From contig WRAA01000122.1 of the NCBI GenBank assembly GCA_009780445.1, forward strand, positions 1 through 6,395: a stretch of 6,395 nt of DNA, in the 5' to 3' direction. Of the stretch, positions 5,455 through 6,395 are shown piece by piece. The translations under genes were made by a program, and so were the position numbers. Origin of the DNA: Defluviitaleaceae bacterium. Lineage in GTDB: Bacteria; Bacillota; Clostridia; Lachnospirales; WRAA01. A model generated the notes under the pieces. It ran no database searches. It was given only the letters and a program-made list of their open reading frames with translations, and was not told where the DNA came from. Position 1 is the first letter of the stretch. The number at the start of each line of letters is the position of its first letter.

Positions 5455-6232
5455 AACTCACTTTAGGACACTCGCCGACAGACACGGCGTAGAGTGTGAA
5501 TTCGTTGGTGCCGTCAAGGCCGATGGTTTGGTCGCACACGTCTTGGTCGAAGGCGGCGAAGCAGCAGCTTCCAAGGCCGAGGGCTGTCGCGCTGAGCATT
5601 GCGTTCTGGCCGACGTGTCCGGCATCCATCAGCATGAGGCGGTGGGAAGCGGAGGCGTAACGCCATTCACAGCGGTAGGGAACACAGCTTAGGAACAGCA
5701 CCACCGCGGCCTTTGCGGCGAAGGACTGGCCGGAGAGCATCGCGGTGATGCTTGCGGCGTGATCCTCCAGCGGCTTGATGAATTCGAGGGAGACGCGCTT
5801 CTCGCCTACGTTTTGCAGAGGCGCGTAGCGGTAGAGGCCGGGCCGAAGCCCCTGCACACTACGCACTGCGGCGTACAGCTCGAAGGCGTGACGCGCTCCG
5901 CCGCTGGGCACGGGGCGCAACACGGCGATACGGTTTGCCGCGCGGTACATCTGCACGCCCTGGATGCTCCAGAGCATGAAGGCCAGCTGCTCCTGCGACA
6001 TCGGCACGTCGTTGTAGACACGCTCACTGCGGCGGGTGTCCAGCAGGGTGGTGTAGTCCGGCTGTGTCACCACGGTCTCGAAGCTTGGCAGTTCGGTGAT
6101 TTCGCCCGTTATCTCGTTGCCCAGCGGAGGGTTGGGCAGACCCTTCGCCTGGTCGCTCTGCGACATCATTTCGTAGAAGGCGCGGCCTTGCATGAACTGC
6201 CGCCCAATCTGCATAGTTTCTTTATCTCCCAT
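5453..6232 (-). CDS. SagB-type nitroreductase-family FMN oxidoreductase
   Basis: A 259-aa nitroreductase-fold protein of the SagB/ThcOx-like branch. Visible signatures: TRRSERVY at 66-73 (FMN phosphate contact), MSQEQLAFMLWSIQGV at 78-93, PSGGARH at 109-115, GLRPGLYRY at 128-136, DAGHVGQN at 203-210 and LGLGSCCFAAFD at 218-229. Family members bind FMN and oxidise or reduce small molecules or peptide azolines; in streptolysin-S-type clusters SagB oxidises azolines to azoles. Here no YcaO cyclodehydratase or precursor peptide is visible, so it is a stand-alone member of unknown substrate. There is no signal peptide or membrane segment, so it should be cytoplasmic. The start at 6232 follows AAGGAG (6248-6243) with 10 nt spacing; a second ATG at 6214, preceded by GGGAGA, cannot be excluded. 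It is convergent to the ThDP gene, separated by the inverted-repeat element, and has a palindromic element directly upstream. Confidence 0.85.
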   Translation of the reverse strand: MGDKETMQIGRQFMQGRAFYEMMSQSDQAKGLPNPPLGNEITGEITELPSFETVVTQPDYTTLLDTRRSERVYNDVPMSQEQLAFMLWSIQGVQMYRAANRIAVLRPVPSGGARHAFELYAAVRSVQGLRPGLYRYAPLQNVGEKRVSLEFIKPLEDHAASITAMLSGQSFAAKAAVVLFLSCVPYRCEWRYASASHRLMLMDAGHVGQNAMLSATALGLGSCCFAAFDQDVCDQTIGLDGTNEFTLYAVSVGECPKVS

Positions 6233-6249
6233 AAGTTGTTGTCTCCTTA

Positions 6250-6395
6250 GGGCGTGTTTGAAAACCCGCTTTCGGCGGATTTTCGAGTGATTTTTTCGCT
6301 AGACTAGGAAGTGGCAAACGCCGCGAACCCTTGTGGTTCGCAAGTTTGACACTGACGACGTATGGCGGAAAAAGCACCGAAAATACGCCGGAATG
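6250..6395. repeat. Large imperfect palindromic element, cut by the right edge (MITE-like)
   Basis: The region folds back on itself around a perfect hairpin, GCGAACC (6323-6329), loop CTTGT, GGTTCGC (6335-6341). Matching blocks continue outward in order: CAAAC 6315-6319 with GTTTG 6344-6348; AGTG 6310-6313 with CACT 6350-6353; CGC 6297-6299 with GCG 6365-6367; TTTTT 6291-6295 with AAAAA 6369-6373; GTG 6287-6289 with CAC 6375-6377; ATTTTCG 6279-6285 with CGAAAAT 6378-6384; CGGCG 6273-6277 with CGCCG 6386-6390. The left end, GGGCGTGTTTGAAAACCC (6250-6267), has no partner inside the window and is expected to pair beyond position 6395. No ORF is seen in it. It ends 1 nt from the nitroreductase ribosome binding site, so that gene's promoter must lie in or beyond the element; I found no convincing promoter in it. 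Confidence 0.7.

Noticed and set aside
5759..6250. Plus-strand open frame of 163 codons opposite the nitroreductase
   Set aside because: Shadow of a gene whose family motifs are clear on the minus strand; no recognisable protein features.

Overview
The window looks like a moderately GC-rich bacterial chromosome, probably a member of the Clostridia or another Bacillota. That lineage is an inference. It rests on strong AGGAG-type ribosome binding sites, a good sigma-70/A-type promoter, compact operons, and GC-rich intergenic hairpins of the GGGGC-GTT-GCCCC / AAGGGC-TTC-GCCCTT kind that recur in many Oscillospiraceae-like genomes. There are six protein genes, one of them cut by the left edge. 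No RNA genes or CRISPR arrays were seen.

Layout. (1) Positions 1-2455, plus strand: a tight three-gene operon made of the C-terminal part of an HMG-CoA-lyase-like aldolase, a divergent shikimate/quinate-dehydrogenase-like oxidoreductase and a class I PLP aminotransferase. Gaps are 12 and 2 nt. (2) 2436-3332, minus strand: a LysR-type regulator whose 3' end overlaps the aminotransferase by 20 bp. (3) 3333-3476: a divergent regulatory region with a well-formed LysR-type operator (ATC-N9-GAT inside 7-bp arms) and a strong promoter firing toward the regulator. (4) 3477-5294, plus strand: a 605-aa thiamine-diphosphate enzyme of the acetolactate-synthase-like superfamily. (5) 5295-5454: a long inverted repeat that fills the gap between two convergent stop codons almost exactly. 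(6) 5453-6232, minus strand: a SagB-type nitroreductase-family flavoprotein. (7) 6250-6395: a second, unrelated large palindromic element, apparently truncated by the right edge and ending next to the nitroreductase ribosome binding site.

How the genes may work together. The lyase, dehydrogenase and aminotransferase form one transcription unit. The LysR regulator probably controls the divergent ThDP enzyme, and perhaps the operon behind it. An aldolase (C-C cleavage or formation with acyl-CoA), an NAD(P) oxidoreductase, a transaminase and a ThDP carboligase/decarboxylase would suit a small pathway for a 2-oxo acid, hydroxy acid or amino acid. The dehydrogenase departs from AroE at one shikimate-contacting serine and at the NADP-phosphate-binding loop, so a housekeeping role in aromatic biosynthesis is unlikely. 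The pathway cannot be named from sequence alone. The nitroreductase points the other way and is separated by a repeat, so its link to the cluster is uncertain.
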